From the NCBI GenBank assembly GCA_011959805.1, contig BLMC01000008.1, positions 1 to 64,000 of the forward strand: DNA of 64,000 bases, in the 5' to 3' direction. Both the position numbers and the translations under genes were made by a program. The notes under the pieces are model-generated. The model was not told the origin of the DNA and searched no databases. It saw nothing but the letters and a program-made list of their open reading frames with translations. This stretch comes from Lachnospiraceae bacterium. GTDB taxonomy: Bacteria; Bacillota; Clostridia; Lachnospirales; Lachnospiraceae. Shown here in pieces: positions 63,818-64,000 of the stretch. How positions within the stretch are numbered: position 1 is the first letter of the stretch; each line of letters begins with the position of its first letter.

Positions 63818-64000
63818 TCAAACTCCGCTTTGTTTATACTTTCTCCAACTACATCCAATATAGAGTATAATTACCACAGTCACATAGAGAAAAATTCCCG
63901 GCCATACCCACGGATAATGCATCTGCATAATGTCTAATTCACTTGCTCCATTCATAATCAGTACAAAGGGAATTGTATAATAAAATGGAAAGATATGTCG
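63818..64000 (-). CDS. C-terminal part of a membrane protein, probably an ABC-2-type permease (partial)
   Basis: The frame runs off the right edge. The visible 60 residues include HYPWVWPGIFLYVTVVIILY, a final membrane helix, and a basic tail WRKYKQSGV before TGA. Such ends are typical of ABC-2-type permeases, but the identification is tentative because the rest of the protein lies outside the window. Confidence 0.6.
   Translation of the reverse strand, partial: RHIFPFYYTIPFVLIMNGASELDIMQMHYPWVWPGIFLYVTVVIILYIGCSWRKYKQSGV

Overview
The window looks like the chromosome of a low-GC Gram-positive anaerobe of the Clostridia, most likely a Lachnospiraceae (Roseburia/Agathobacter-like) species. 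The evidence is the gene order rplU-prp-rpmA-obgE-yhbY-nadD-yqeK-rsfS, a Prp-processed L27, a HisZ-dependent short HisG, sporulation-lineage genes (YlbJ-like, GerW/YtfJ, DUF2953), chemotaxis-type genes (CheY/CheX-like) and A/T-rich codon use. Almost everything is transcribed from the minus strand. The plus-strand genes are the YlbJ-like gene, pta, rpmB and one lipoprotein. I found no rRNA, tRNA, CRISPR array, prophage or intact transposase.

Layout. About 0.1-8.6 kb: ribosome assembly, NAD and translation genes, then RNase G and two radical-SAM-associated genes. 8.6-14 kb: a hisZ-hisG-hisD-hisB operon running directly into a secreted GH25 lysozyme with a long choline-binding-type repeat tail. 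14-19.8 kb: recU, two pseudouridine synthases, a short-chain dehydrogenase and a YgiQ radical SAM protein. 20-28 kb: YlbJ-like protein, cell-wall amidase, a coiled-coil protein, coaD, rsmD and a topoisomerase IV/gyrase-like parE-parC pair. 28.3-34.6 kb: pta, degV, recG, a FakA-like kinase and Asp23. 35-45 kb: rpmB, a C-terminal J-domain protein, gerW, DUF2953, NUDIX, CheY, CheX-like, a SEDS-transpeptidase fusion and a U32 peptidase. 45-51 kb: zapA, ruvB-ruvA and an ilvB-ilvH-ilvN-ilvC operon with two acetolactate synthase regulatory subunits. 51.4-64 kb is more accessory: lipoproteins, DUF308 and YdcF membrane proteins, a BlaR1/BlaI-like pair with a clear operator, an anti-sigma factor next to a decayed ECF sigma gene, a MutS2-like ATPase without the Smr domain behind a leader-peptide/terminator region, an ABC exporter and a partial ABC-2 permease.

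The most unusual signal is a family of about 90-100 bp interspersed structured repeats: a GAGTAG...CTACTC hairpin, a GCGCGCC linker, a second hairpin with an inner stem, and a GTGTGCATAAAA tail. At least eight full, partial or tandem copies lie in intergenic regions around 28.2, 29.3, 34.6, 35.3-35.5, 53.6 and 61.6 kb. Every copy is in the same (+) orientation. Several are joined at the tail to the T-tract of a minus-strand intrinsic terminator, and the stem sequences change in a compensatory way between copies. I do not recognise a named family for it.

Genes acting together include: Prp trimming the L27 N-terminus encoded next to it; HisZ activating HisG; IlvB with two regulatory partners feeding IlvC; RuvA with RuvB; ParE with ParC; and the M56 sensor protease with BlaI, which probably controls its own promoter. 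Coordinates of starts, stems and promoters were counted by hand, and family names come from reading the proteins rather than from database searches.
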